NCBI GenBank assembly: GCA_020634215.1
Contig: JACKCD010000016.1
Span: forward strand, 39,898-103,897
DNA: 64,000 nucleotides
Origin: Ardenticatenaceae bacterium
GTDB lineage: Bacteria; Chloroflexota; Anaerolineae; Promineifilales; Promineifilaceae
Reading direction: 5' to 3'
In this document: one piece after another, positions 52,183 through 61,888 of the stretch
Layout: each line of letters starts with the position of its first letter
Position numbering within the stretch: position 1 is the stretch's first letter
Position numbers and translations under genes: made by a program
Notes under the pieces: generated by a model
Database searches by the model: none
What the model saw: only the letters and a program-made list of their open reading frames with translations
Told to the model about the DNA's origin: nothing

Positions 52183-53859
52183 ATGATTGTAGAGAATCGT
52201 GTGGATGTGGCGGTCTTCTTTGATTTTGAAAACATAGCCTATTCACTGCGTCAGGAATTTAATGAGAATCCAAACTTTGAGGCACTGATGGACAAGTGCC
52301 AGGAGTATGGTCGGGTGGTGGTGGCGCGAGCCTACGCTAACTGGAGCCGCCACACGCCCGTGATCCCGCCGCTGCAAGCCAGCGGCTTTGACCCCGTTTA
52401 TGTGCCGTCTTATTTTTATAACAACCAGGAGACGGTAACACGCAAAAATGCGGTAGACATCCATCTTGCCATCGAGGCCATTGAACTGGTTCATACCCGC
52501 CCCCATGTGACTGTTTTTGTTATCTTGACGGGGGATAAGGACTTTATCCCCTTAGCCAACGCCCTACGGCGGTATGGGAAGCAGGTGGTGGCATTGGGGG
52601 TGAAGGGCACTACGTCGCCCTATTTACAGCAGGCGGTAGACGATTTTATTTTTTACCACCAGATTTTGGATGATGTGGAAGAGAAGCGGGAAGATGAAAC
52701 TGAAAACATTTATGATGTGCTGGTGCGGGTGGTAAAACAACTGCTGGCGCAAAAGCTAGACCCAGTGCTGCCCCGTGTGAAACATTCGATGGGGGAACTG
52801 TTAGATGGCTTTGACGAAACGCAGCACAAGGCGGCTTCCGGCCGGCCGTTTCGCAAGTTTAAGGATTTTATTCTGGAAGCGCAGCGGCTGGGGTATGTGC
52901 AGTTGAGGACAACCGGCACGGTGAACATGGTCTATTTGCCGGGCAAGGTGCCGGAAGCGGAACCGATTAAAGAGCCGCCGCGTGAGCAGCCAAAGGAAGA
53001 GAAGAAAACGGCCGTTTCTCCTCCACCCCCCGCCGCAGTGCCCGATCAACCCTTCACGCTTGATGCAGCCTTTGATCTGCTGGTCAAAGCCATTCGGAAG
53101 TCACAATCGGAAAACAAATCGCTGCGGGCAGGGTCAATCAAGGGGGTGATTCGCGGCATGGAGCCAGCCTTTAACGAGAAGCTGCTGGATAATGATGCGG
53201 GGGAAAAATTTACCCACTTTACCGAGTTTGCGCGGGCGGCACAGGCGCGGGGGTTGGTGCGGCTGCAGGGCAAGGGGGTGCAAACGGAGATTCATCTGGG
53301 GCGGGCGGTAAATGGAGAGGAGAAGGGGGAGAAGAAACGGCCGTTTGGGCAGGTTCACGTGCGGCAGTTGTCCGATGTGGCTCCCGCCAAAGCCGAGGAC
53401 GTGCCTGAAGATGATGAGGTCGAAGCATCTGAACCGACCGTGGAGCCAGTGGTGGAAGCGGCTCCTGAGGTAGAGCCAGAAGCAGAACCAGCCGCAGAAA
53501 CGATTGTGCCGGTGGATGAGCAGCCAACAGCCGAAAATCTCTTGGATGAGGTGGTGGAACCAGCGGCTGTGGCTGTAGATTTAACGCCCGCTCACTTTTT
53601 CCTAGAGGCACTGCGCCGCTACGAATACCCGGCTGAACTGTCTGAGCTAATTCGCCACTGTTTGCGGCTGCGCGATGAGCAGTCGGTGGCGGTCTCTAAT
53701 TTTGAACTGCGGCAACTGCTGGGGGTGGCGGCGCAGGCAGGGTTGGTGCGGCGGATTGAGGCGGATCAGGGGGCGAAGGTGGTGTTGCAATTTGACGAAA
53801 GCGAAACGGCCGTTTCGCGGTATTTAACGGCCGTTGCTGAGGGTTTTGTGGTTAGTTAG
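52183..53859 (+). CDS. NYN (LabA/DUF88) nuclease-like protein with LOTUS domains
   Basis: 558 residues, AGGAG 8 bases before ATG. Residues 5-155 form a NYN/PIN-like domain with the acidic active-site set Asp14 (FFDFEN), Asp92 (AVDIHLAIE) and Asp118/Asp120 (LTGDKDFIPL), which suggests a metal-dependent RNase. Three OST-HTH/LOTUS-like winged helices follow, near 165-250, 290-372 and 475-545, joined by Pro/Glu-rich linkers (EPPREQPKEE; acidic VEASEPTVEPVVEAAPEVEP). LOTUS domains bind RNA or G-quadruplexes. The last is the weakest match. Four palindromes, two of them 21 bases apart at the end. Confidence 0.85.
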   Translation: MIVENRVDVAVFFDFENIAYSLRQEFNENPNFEALMDKCQEYGRVVVARAYANWSRHTPVIPPLQASGFDPVYVPSYFYNNQETVTRKNAVDIHLAIEAIELVHTRPHVTVFVILTGDKDFIPLANALRRYGKQVVALGVKGTTSPYLQQAVDDFIFYHQILDDVEEKREDETENIYDVLVRVVKQLLAQKLDPVLPRVKHSMGELLDGFDETQHKAASGRPFRKFKDFILEAQRLGYVQLRTTGTVNMVYLPGKVPEAEPIKEPPREQPKEEKKTAVSPPPPAAVPDQPFTLDAAFDLLVKAIRKSQSENKSLRAGSIKGVIRGMEPAFNEKLLDNDAGEKFTHFTEFARAAQARGLVRLQGKGVQTEIHLGRAVNGEEKGEKKRPFGQVHVRQLSDVAPAKAEDVPEDDEVEASEPTVEPVVEAAPEVEPEAEPAAETIVPVDEQPTAENLLDEVVEPAAVAVDLTPAHFFLEALRRYEYPAELSELIRHCLRLRDEQSVAVSNFELRQLLGVAAQAGLVRRIEADQGAKVVLQFDESETAVSRYLTAVAEGFVVS

Positions 53860-54370
53860 GTCGGCTGTGGCAGAATCAGAAGAAATAGGACGCTGGTCTC
53901 CTGCTCTCTCTCTAATTCGTACTTTGACGATGAAATTTTGGACATGGGCTAAGAACCGTTAGTGTTATTAGTTTTTCGCCACCCAGATGGCTCATTTGCT
54001 AAACCACCACATCTGGGGTTTCGCACACACATATATGTAGGAGCGACATATGTAGTGACATCGTGTCGGTACGAAAAAAAAAGGCGAAACCTTAGTGGTA
54101 CCTGCCGTTCGCTCATTTTGAAAAAATGTGCAATATGTGGTTAAAAACATAGTTTTCCTAAAATATCACCATATATTGGTGTGCAGTATATGGAAAAAAC
54201 AACCAAAATTCTTGCTTTTCGCCATATGTTGCGGTTAGAAAGAAAAATGAGTGAACGGAGGGTGGCACTAACAAAATTTGAGGATTCATTTATCCAAGTA
54301 ATTCCTGACCATTACAAAAAGTGTTATTCAGAAGCAGGGAAAAAGGCTAATAATATGCTTTGTTCTAGGT
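53860..54370. other. AT-rich region, no convincing gene
   Basis: About 500 bases, clearly richer in A/T than the neighbours and without the palindrome. It contains repeated ATATG-type words (CACATATATGTAG, GACATATGTAG, GCAATATGTGG, CACCATATATTGGTG) and a 63-codon open frame (54181-54372) that begins MQYMEKTTKILAFRHMLRLE and reads basic and helical, but has no ribosome site. It may be a foreign remnant. Confidence 0.4.
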
Positions 54371-54371
54371 A

Positions 54372-54670
54372 GACTTGTCTCCGATAGTGCGAGATAGAGA
54401 ACACCCATGGCGAGAACACGGTGTCGAAGGCTTGGGTGGTTGTCGGGCAGGCTCGATGCCGAGCGGCAGGACGTAGTTGGGCTGGAGCCGATAAGCTGAG
54501 CCAGGGCGGCGTATTGCATGACATAGAGGGGAAGCGGGGTCGAGACTCCCAGCACCAGCCGTGCCCCTACCTGACCATGCGCCAGCCGTAGCAGCCTGCT
54601 GCTGCCTGGCTGCCGAGGATAACGGCCGTTTGACCGCCACCCCTGCCCGCCAGCACCACCCCATTTCCAA
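54372..54670. other. Unresolved frameshift-dense stretch
   Basis: About 300 bases downstream of the LysM gene. Both minus-strand frames look partly coding (LGVSTPLPLYVMQYAALAQL) but none can be assigned. One palindrome at 54621. Confidence 0.3.
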
Positions 54671-56041
54671 TCAGGACCGCCATTCGGTGTCCAGGTGGAG
54701 GCCATAAAGATGAAATGCACTTTGCGCCAGGGATGGAAAACGCAGGGCGGCTTCTGCAAGCCGCTGTTGTTGGCTGGCACTGGCATCGGCAGCACTGCTA
54801 ACGGTGACGCTGTGGCGTAGATCAAGGTAGCTGGGAGTGAGGGCGGGCAGGGCGTTGAAAGTGGTTTGCCATTTGGAAGTTTGTCGTGGTTGTTGAGGGC
54901 GGTAGAAACGGTTGTTTCTGCTGCCTCCACCTCCAACCAGCCAACAGCGGGGTGTCAGCCAGTTGCTTGTAGAGGGAGTGTAGTCAAGAAAAGGGCTTGA
55001 GAAGATTAGGTATTCCAAATATTTCAGTAGACCCAAATTTTAAATCAAAAGCAAAATAAACAACAAATATTTTACTCGCCAATGCCCTGCACCAGCAGCG
55101 CATACCCACCACATTGCCACCCTGGTAAGGCGACGTGAGGGAAAACGGGCCGTTTTTCTCCCATTATCCAGCAAACTTATCCGCCTACTTGCACCTGAAA
55201 AGCCACTCACTTGGCCTGTGGCATCATACAGGGTGGCGATGAGTCGCAGTTGGAGGCTTTAATGATCTCCGGTTCTCTAGCTCACCCGTCAGCGTGACTC
55301 TGGCCTTCGATGCTGGTGGCGGAAAACCGTTGTCATACCGCACCCCAAAGTAGCGTGGAATTTAACCATCAGCCGATTGTCCGCCGACACCGACAATTAT
55401 TGGCTGCATCGTCTGATGGCAGTTCGGGCAGCAGCGTGCCAAAGGGGGCGGCGGCACCGGAGGAATGAGGGAGGCGGCCACCCCAAACGGCCGTTTGTGA
55501 ATGCCACTACTGCTCCCACGCCATCCACCACGTCAATTTGCAGCCGCACCCCCTCTGCCGCTGCGCTTCCCTCGTTCACCAGTTCCCCACCACCCAGGCA
55601 CTGCCCGTCGCGCTGCGGTAAAGCCGCGCCTGGGTAACGCGCAGTTGCAGCGGTACTGACGTGGCGTGGGCAAGCTGAGAAACGGCCGTTGCTGGCGGGG
55701 CAGCACCACCGGCTGCCCAATTTGCAGCAGTTCTGGCCGAATGCCCGGATTGAGCGATTCGATGTCGGCCACGGTGTAGCCGTAGCGCAGCGCCAAATCG
55801 AGCAGTGTGTCGCCCGCTTCGATGAGATAGACGATGGGGTGGGCGGGGTGGCGGTTGGGCAAGAGGTGGGGGGTGGTTTGCAAAACGCCGTTGTGGGGCG
55901 CACTCTGGTAATCAACGCCACCCCAATGGGCGGCGTGGTGCTTGCGGTTGGGTGTCGCTGTCACCGGTATTGTCGCTTCCTCAGTGCTGCACCCGATTAG
56001 CCCGCCCAACAACAGTAGCAGCAAAAAACCATCCTGTTCAT
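54671..56041 (-). pseudogene. LysM lipoprotein, frameshifted
   Basis: Start ATG 56041; with one T removed from a T-run it reads MNRMVFLLLLLLGGLIGCST, a lipoprotein signal with lipobox. The frame from there gives a LysM domain (YLIEAGDTLLDLALRYGYTV then ADIESLNPGIRPELLQIGQP), then after further shifts a segment ELVNEGSAAAEGVRLQIDVV like an FxLYD-type surface domain, and a final LPALTPSYLDLRHSV ... LDTEWRS before a stop. LysM binds peptidoglycan or chitin-like glycans. Many one-base shifts break the gene. Confidence 0.65.
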
Positions 56042-56102
56042 TGACTGCGAGTATAACAAAAACTGGCTTAACGCCATCGGCAAAACATGCTACACTCCTG
56101 CC

Positions 56103-58442
56103 GTGGCACGTTGGCAAACCCTCCTCACCCAACATCCTTGGCTGCGCCGTCTGGCAGAATGGGGTTTTCTTTTGCTGCTGCTCGCCATTTGCTGCTACGC
56201 AGCAGCGCGTAAACGCCCCAGCTTGTCCTGTTGCTCTTTCTACGTTATTACCATTCACTTTTCCCTGCCTGCCCGGTTGGCAGCCTGGGGCTAGTGCCCA
56301 TTGTCGCTCCATGCAGCTTGCTGATGAGTGATTTATTAACGGCCGTTATTCTCCTCCGCTCGGTCTCATCTTCAGCGAACTCATCCGCCCCTGTGGCACC
56401 CCATTTGGGAAAACGTCAACCTGCCGCAGCCCAGCCGTTGGCAGCGATTGGGTATTACCCTGCGTCAACTGCTAGCCCTGTGCGCCGCCGCCTGGCTTAC
56501 CCAGCAGTTTGGCAGCACCATCCCCTGAGCTGCACCGATTTAGTGGGCTTTGCCGTGCTAACCGCCAGCCACGCTGCCGCTCTTCTTTCCTCGGCAGCCT
56601 GTTGCTGTGGTGGCTGCTGCGCCAAACCGTACTTCCACCTTTTTGGGGCGAGGCCAGCCTGGGGTTCTGGCCGATGGTATGCTCACCCCTCCGTTTGCCA
56701 TCCTTGGTAGCCTCATCTTTTGGGGCAGCGGAATGCCCGTTTTTGTTATCTTTTGCGTGGGCGTGATGGTGGTCAGCATGTTGATTTGGGTGGCGTGGCA
56801 GCGCAGTACACGCTGACGCAGCACATCACCCAATTTGCCGTCTTGAACAGCGTGGGCACTTGCTGCGGGAAACGCTGACCTGTCAACCGTGATCGAGCGC
56901 ACCCAGCAGCAGGTTAACGACCTTATTTTGGCTGACCAGTTTGCCCTGTGGCTGCGTGGTGAGCAGGGCACATGGCAAAATGTGGCGGCGGTGGGGGAAA
57001 AACGGCCGTTTTCTCCCGATGACTTTACCCAATGGGTGGCAGACCATGGTCGCATTTTGGAATTAAACGGCCGTAATATCGCCTTCGCCCCCCGTCACGG
57101 CCTTACCATTCCCCAGCCGCCGCCGCAAGCGTGGCTTGGTGTTCCCCTCACCACGGCCGAACGGCTGATTGGGGTGATGGTGCTGCAGCGCGGGCAGGAT
57201 GGGCAGCGGTTTAGCCGCTGGAGCCGGGAACTGTTTGTTGCCATTGCCAACCAGGCCAGTGCTGCCATTCAAAACGCGCGGCTTTATGGGGAAACGGTGC
57301 GGCTCTATAACCTGACGGATGAGGCATTGGCGCAGCGGCTGCGGCAGCTACAGGCATTGCTCAACAGCATTCAGGAAGGGGTGCTGATGCTGGATTGCCA
57401 AGGGCAGGTGGTGCTGGTAAACCCAATGGCACTGACGCTGTTGGGTAGCCGTTTGCAGCCGGGTGACTTGTTGCCCACGGCGGCGGCGGTGCGTTTGGGC
57501 TACACGGAGGCGGATTTGGGGCAATTGGTGCGGCAGTTAACGGCCGTTTCCACCTCACCTACCGTGCCAGAAACGGCCGTTGTCTACCAAACCATGCTTG
57601 GCACCACTTCCCGCACCATTGAGCGCAGCGAGGCTCCTGTTCTTAGCGAAGACGGTCAGCTATTGGGCTGGCTTATGCTGTTTCGGGATGTCACTGCTGA
57701 CCATGAATTGGCTGAACGGCGGGCTGACCTTACCCGCATGATCGTCCACGATCTCCGTAATCCCATCACCACCATTCTCAGCAACCTCAACTTGGCTAGT
57801 AACCAACTCCCCGTGCCGTTGTCAAACGCTCAGGAATTGCTTGATGATGCCCGTCAGGCATCGCTCGACATGCTCGACATGGTAGACTCGCTGATGGACA
57901 TCAACCGCATGGAGGCAGGGCAAGCGGTTATTGACCCCGACGCGATGAGCCTTGGGCGGCTGGCGCAAACGGTGGTAGAGCGGCTGCAGCCGCTGGCGCA
58001 GCGGCAAAACATTTGTCTGCGGCTGGAATTGGCTGTGGCTATTCCGCCTGTCTGGGCGGATGAGGAAATGGTGCGGCGCGTGCTGGTGAACCTGCTCGAC
58101 AATGCGCTTAAATTTACTCCAGCCGGCGGCGAAGTGGTTTGCCGGGTGGAGCCGGCCGAAACGGCCGTTGGGCCTGTCGAAGCACCCCATGAACCTGGTG
58201 CCTGCTGCCTCATCAGCGATACCGGCCCTGGCATCCCCGCTACCATCCGTGAACTCGTTTTTGACCGCTATATGCGAACCAATCAGGGCGGAGCGCAGGT
58301 GCGCGGTACCGGCCTTGGCCTCACCTTTTGCAAAATGACGGTTGAAGCACATAACGGCCGTATTTGGGTCGAAGAATCAGCCAATGGCGGCAGTTGTTTT
58401 ATTTTTACCTTACCCGGTATTCCGGTATTCGGTAATCAGTAA
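56103..58442 (+). CDS. Sensor histidine kinase (membrane-GAF-PAS-HisKA-HATPase), 5' part frameshifted
   Basis: The frame is intact from 56889 (517 residues) but upstream pieces read in shifting frames from a GTG at 56103: ARWQTLLTQHPWLRRLAEWG, hydrophobic segments, then LTQHITQFAVLNSVGTLLRETL leading into VIERTQQQVNDLILADQFAL. So the true protein has an N-terminal membrane sensor of several segments, then GAF, PAS (LLNSIQEGVLMLD), HisKA with IVHDLRNPITT (His near 287 of the intact part), and ATPase with NLLDNALKFTP, DTGPGIP and GTGLGL. Divergent from the LysM lipoprotein. Output partner not in view. Confidence 0.85.
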
Positions 58443-58490
58443 ACAGTAATCGGTAAACAGTTGCACCGACTACTGATGACCGATTACTGA
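58431..58490. repeat. ATTACTGATTAC-type intergenic repeat, copy 4
   Basis: GGTAATCAGTAAACAGTAATCGGTAAACAG and the complementary CGACTACTGATGACCGATTACTGA lie between the kinase and the peptidase. The kinase stop (58440-58442) is inside it, as at copy 1. Confidence 0.7.
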
Positions 58491-58504
58491 CAAAAAGGAG
58501 ACTC

Positions 58505-59899
58505 ATGAGCAAAAATCCCCATCTATCTATTGACCAAAAAATCGTTGGTGACACTTACACCAGCAGCGAGATTATGGACAACCTGACTATTCTCTGCGAT
58601 GACTTTGGTTCCCGCTTTGGTGGCACCGCTGGCGAAAAGCAGGCGGCTGACTTTATCGCCAACAAGCTTCGCGCCTACGGGCTGCAAAACGTGCATCTGG
58701 AGCCAATTGAGTACATCGGCTGGCGGCGCGGCGAGGTTTCGCTGGAGATCATCAGCCCCATCCAGAAAACTATCCCTTGTATCACTCTACCGCATTCCCC
58801 TGCCGCCGACCTTGAGGGGCGGGTGATTGATTTGGGTGATGGTGCCCCGGTGCTGTATGACCAGCGTGCTGATGAAATCCAGGGCAGCATTGTGATGGCA
58901 AATAGCGAAATTTTTCCCGGCGGCAGCAAACGCTGGGTGCATCGTGGCGAAAAGTTTGGCCGCAGCACCATGGCCGGTGCGGCTGGCTTTATCTTTGTCA
59001 ACCATTACCCGGCTTATGGCCCGGCCACTGGCGGTGTGGGCAACGGTGGCGAGGCACTTATTCCGGCCATTTCAGTGGCAATGGAAGATGGCGCATTTAT
59101 TTCACGGCTTATCAAGCGGTATGGCGAGGTTAAGATTCGGCTGAAGAGCAGCGACCACTGTGAGCCGATGGTGTCGTGGAATGTGATTGGCGACTTGCCC
59201 GGCACCACCCACCCTGACGAAGTGGTAATGCTGGGCTGCCACTACGACGGCCACGACATTTCGCAGGGGGCGATTGACCCCGCTTCGGGGGCGGTGTCGG
59301 TGATGGAGGCGGCGCGGGTGTTGGCGCAATATGCCACCAGCTTGCCGCGCACCATCCGCTTTGCTCTGTGGGGCATTGAGGAAATTGGGTTGATTGGCTC
59401 GCGGCAATATGCGGCGCAGCATGAGGCGGAACTGGATAAGCTGCGCTTTTATTTCAATATGGATTCGGCTGGCGGCCGGCCGGAAAAAGGGGTGATGCTC
59501 AATGAGTGGCCGGAGTTGGCTCCGCTGTTTGCCAATTGGAGCGAGGAAATGACGCTGCCGTTTGGCGTGGGGCAGTCGGTCAATGCCTTTTCGGATCATT
59601 ACCCGTTTATGCTGGCGGGCGTGCCGACGGGCGGGATGGAGCAGGTGAAGAGTACGCGCACGGGGCGTGGTTACGGCCACACGCGCTATGACACGTTGGA
59701 CAAGGCCGATATTACGCTGCTGCGTGAGGCGGCGGTGCTGGCGGCGCGGCTGGCGGTGCGGGTTGCCAGTGAGGAGGATTGGCCGGTGGCGCGGCGGAGT
59801 CGGGAGGCGGTAACGGCCGTTCTTGACAGCCCGTCCTACCGTGAACGCGAAGAGTACGCTGCTCGCCTTGAAGCTTACTACCAGGCGCATCGTGGCTAG
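58505..59899 (+). CDS. M28-family zinc aminopeptidase with PA domain
   Basis: 464 residues, ATG 58505 preceded by AAGGAG. Binuclear zinc ligands in family order: His in GCHYDGHD near 246, bridging Asp in IDPASGAV near 259, catalytic Glu pair in GIEEIGLIG near 292, Asp in FNMDSAGG near 322 and His in GYGHTRYDTLDK near 396. A PA (protease-associated) insert lies at about 110-220. No signal peptide, unlike many secreted M28 enzymes, so it is probably cytosolic. It removes N-terminal residues from peptides; specificity cannot be told. Confidence 0.92.
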   Translation: MSKNPHLSIDQKIVGDTYTSSEIMDNLTILCDDFGSRFGGTAGEKQAADFIANKLRAYGLQNVHLEPIEYIGWRRGEVSLEIISPIQKTIPCITLPHSPAADLEGRVIDLGDGAPVLYDQRADEIQGSIVMANSEIFPGGSKRWVHRGEKFGRSTMAGAAGFIFVNHYPAYGPATGGVGNGGEALIPAISVAMEDGAFISRLIKRYGEVKIRLKSSDHCEPMVSWNVIGDLPGTTHPDEVVMLGCHYDGHDISQGAIDPASGAVSVMEAARVLAQYATSLPRTIRFALWGIEEIGLIGSRQYAAQHEAELDKLRFYFNMDSAGGRPEKGVMLNEWPELAPLFANWSEEMTLPFGVGQSVNAFSDHYPFMLAGVPTGGMEQVKSTRTGRGYGHTRYDTLDKADITLLREAAVLAARLAVRVASEEDWPVARRSREAVTAVLDSPSYREREEYAARLEAYYQAHRG

Positions 59900-59945
59900 G
59901 CTATCATCCTGTGGGTGTCATACGGCGAAAGCTGGCTGATTTCCA

Positions 59946-59998
59946 GCCCCGTTCCCCTGCCCTTGTCCAAACGGAGAGAGAAGACGGGGGAACGGGGC
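59946..59998 (+). terminator. GCCCCGTTCCCC hairpin after peptidase
   Basis: Perfect 12-base arms GCCCCGTTCCCC (59946-59957) and GGGGAACGGGGC (59987-59998) with a 29-base loop. Without a T-run; likely transcript-end structure. Confidence 0.5.
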
Positions 59999-60098
59999 AA
60001 AGCCAAAGACACCACCGTTGTTAATCTCGTTTGTAATGCACTAGCGGTAAAATAATGCTTTAGCATTAGATATTTTCAATAAGTTACGGAGGAGCTAA

Positions 60099-61805
60099 AT
60101 GTCTCGCACTTTCCACTACATTTTAGGTCTTGTGCTTACCATCTTTGTGTTGATGGGGTCAACAACGGCCGTTTCCGCCAAAATCGATCCTGCCGGTTGG
60201 GCAAAGCTCGATACCCATCTGCAAACATTGGTTAAGCAACAGGCCGCAGAAACGGTTGTCAATGTCATTGTGCAAACGCATGGCGAAGAAACGGCCGTTG
60301 AATCCCTCATTCAGCAGCTAGGCGGCACCGTGACCAAAGCCTTGCCCATTATTGACGGGTTTGCGGCTCAAATGCCACAACAGGCGGTTACTAGACTGGC
60401 GGCAGCACCAGCTATCAAGCACATTCATTTTGATGCCCCAGTCGTGTCCACTAGCCACAACACCCCCTCCACCCCCATACCAAACCCTCAGGCTCACATC
60501 AACAACATTGGCGTTGACCAGGTCTGGGCAAAGGGCGTAGACGGTACAGGTATTACCGTTGCCGTGGTTGATTCTGGCATTCAAGGTTCCTTTTTAGGCG
60601 CAAACTCGGTCATCAGTTGGTATGATGTGGTTGATGGCACGACGGCCGATATGCACGGCCACGGCACATTTATGGCTGGTGTTATCGGCAGCGGCCAAAA
60701 AGATGCCAATAACAAACCTATTGGCATTGCCCCTGGTGTGCGGCTTGTCAATGTGCGCGTCCTCGATGCCCAGGGTAAAGGGAGCTATTCACAGGTTTTG
60801 GACGGGCTAAACTGGGTATTAGCGAATCGTTCCAAAACGAACCCCCGGATTCGGGTTGTCAATCTGTCAATTGCCGGCCCTGTCACTGGCCCCTATTGGG
60901 AAAACCCCATCAATCAGGCAGTTGAACAGCTTTGGAAGGCGGGGCTTGTGGTGGTAACTGCCGCAGGCAATACAGGCAATACCCCTGGCTCCATCACCAC
61001 CCCCGGCAACGATCCGTTTGTCATTACCGTTGGTGCCTTTACCGATAATTACACGCCAACCAACATTAGCGACGACTATATCCCACCGTTTAGCGCGGCT
61101 GGGCCAACAGAAGCTGGCTTTATCAAGCCAGACGTGATTGCCCCCGGTGCCCATATTCCCATGTACGCCCATAATACGAGTACGTGGGCGTTGGCAAATG
61201 TCAACCAAACCATTGGTACTAACTATTTTAGCATTGCTGGCACCTCCCCAGCAGCAGCCGTTACCTCTGGCGTTGTGGCACTGATGCTTGACCAAAACCC
61301 CAGGCTAACACCCAATCAAGTTAAACATCGGCTGATGATCTCCGCTCGGCCGGCCATGCAAAGTGATGGCAAAACCTTGGCCTACAGCATTTTACAGCAG
61401 GGCGCCGGCCGTATTTGGGCACCTGATGCTGTTTTTGGCAATTACAGTGGGGAAGCCAATTCGGGAATGGTACCCGGTGAGGATTATGTCGGGCCTGTCA
61501 TTTATGATGCTGCGCTGGGTGTCTATCGCTTTGTTGATGAAAACCGTAACCCACTTCCTCAAGAAGCAAATTATGTATGGAACGGTGGCAACTTCTGGAA
61601 CGGCGGCAACTTTTGGAATGGCGGCAACTTCTGGAACGGTGGCAACTTCTGGAACGGTGGTAACTTCTGGAATGGTGGTAACTTCTGGAATGGCACTTAT
61701 TTTGACAATAGTGGCTTCTACTGGAATGGTGACACCTATTGGAGCGGGGGTAATTTCTGGAATGGCAATGGTTACTGGCACGGGTTTACCTTAGAGCAAC
61801 CATAA
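60099..61805 (+). CDS. Secreted subtilisin-like serine protease (S8)
   Basis: 568 residues, start with GGAGGAG before ATG. Signal peptide 1-28 (LGLVLTIFVLMGSTTAVSA), an I9-type pro-domain (45-110), then the S8 catalytic domain: Asp near 158 in VAVVDSGI, His near 188 in HGHGTFMAG, oxyanion Asn in AAGNTGNTPGS and Ser near 382 in AGTSPAAAV (usually GTSMAAP). The C-terminus (494-568) consists of six WNGGNF hexapeptides and degenerate relatives (WNGTYF, WSGGNFWNGNGYW), an aromatic and Asn-rich tail seen in Chloroflexota subtilases that may bind the surface. Two palindromes near the start, both TAV. Confidence 0.93.
   Translation: MSRTFHYILGLVLTIFVLMGSTTAVSAKIDPAGWAKLDTHLQTLVKQQAAETVVNVIVQTHGEETAVESLIQQLGGTVTKALPIIDGFAAQMPQQAVTRLAAAPAIKHIHFDAPVVSTSHNTPSTPIPNPQAHINNIGVDQVWAKGVDGTGITVAVVDSGIQGSFLGANSVISWYDVVDGTTADMHGHGTFMAGVIGSGQKDANNKPIGIAPGVRLVNVRVLDAQGKGSYSQVLDGLNWVLANRSKTNPRIRVVNLSIAGPVTGPYWENPINQAVEQLWKAGLVVVTAAGNTGNTPGSITTPGNDPFVITVGAFTDNYTPTNISDDYIPPFSAAGPTEAGFIKPDVIAPGAHIPMYAHNTSTWALANVNQTIGTNYFSIAGTSPAAAVTSGVVALMLDQNPRLTPNQVKHRLMISARPAMQSDGKTLAYSILQQGAGRIWAPDAVFGNYSGEANSGMVPGEDYVGPVIYDAALGVYRFVDENRNPLPQEANYVWNGGNFWNGGNFWNGGNFWNGGNFWNGGNFWNGGNFWNGTYFDNSGFYWNGDTYWSGGNFWNGNGYWHGFTLEQP
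61578..61703 (+). repeat. 18-bp tandem repeat encoding WNGGNF
   Basis: Six consecutive 18-base units (61578-61685) plus a seventh variant encode WNGGNF. Third-base differences between units (GGT/GGC, AAC/AAT) show selection on the protein rather than recent expansion alone. Confidence 0.85.
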
Positions 61806-61841
61806 CTAATTTTAGTGTAGCACCAGGGATAGCCAATATAA

Positions 61842-61888
61842 AGAAACGGCCGTTAACAGCCTAGACCTGTCAACGGCCGTTTCTTTTC
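61842..61888. terminator. Palindrome-built bidirectional terminator
   Basis: Arms AAGAAACGGCCGTTAACAG (from 61842) and CTGTCAACGGCCGTTTCTT (to 61886) pair with one mismatch, each arm containing one AACGGCCGTT; T-rich sequence follows. A third copy lies at 61917. Located between converging genes. Confidence 0.65.

Noticed and set aside
61578..61703. Regular 18-base repeats as a CRISPR array
   Set aside because: The units are directly adjacent with no spacers and are in frame as WNGGNF codons.
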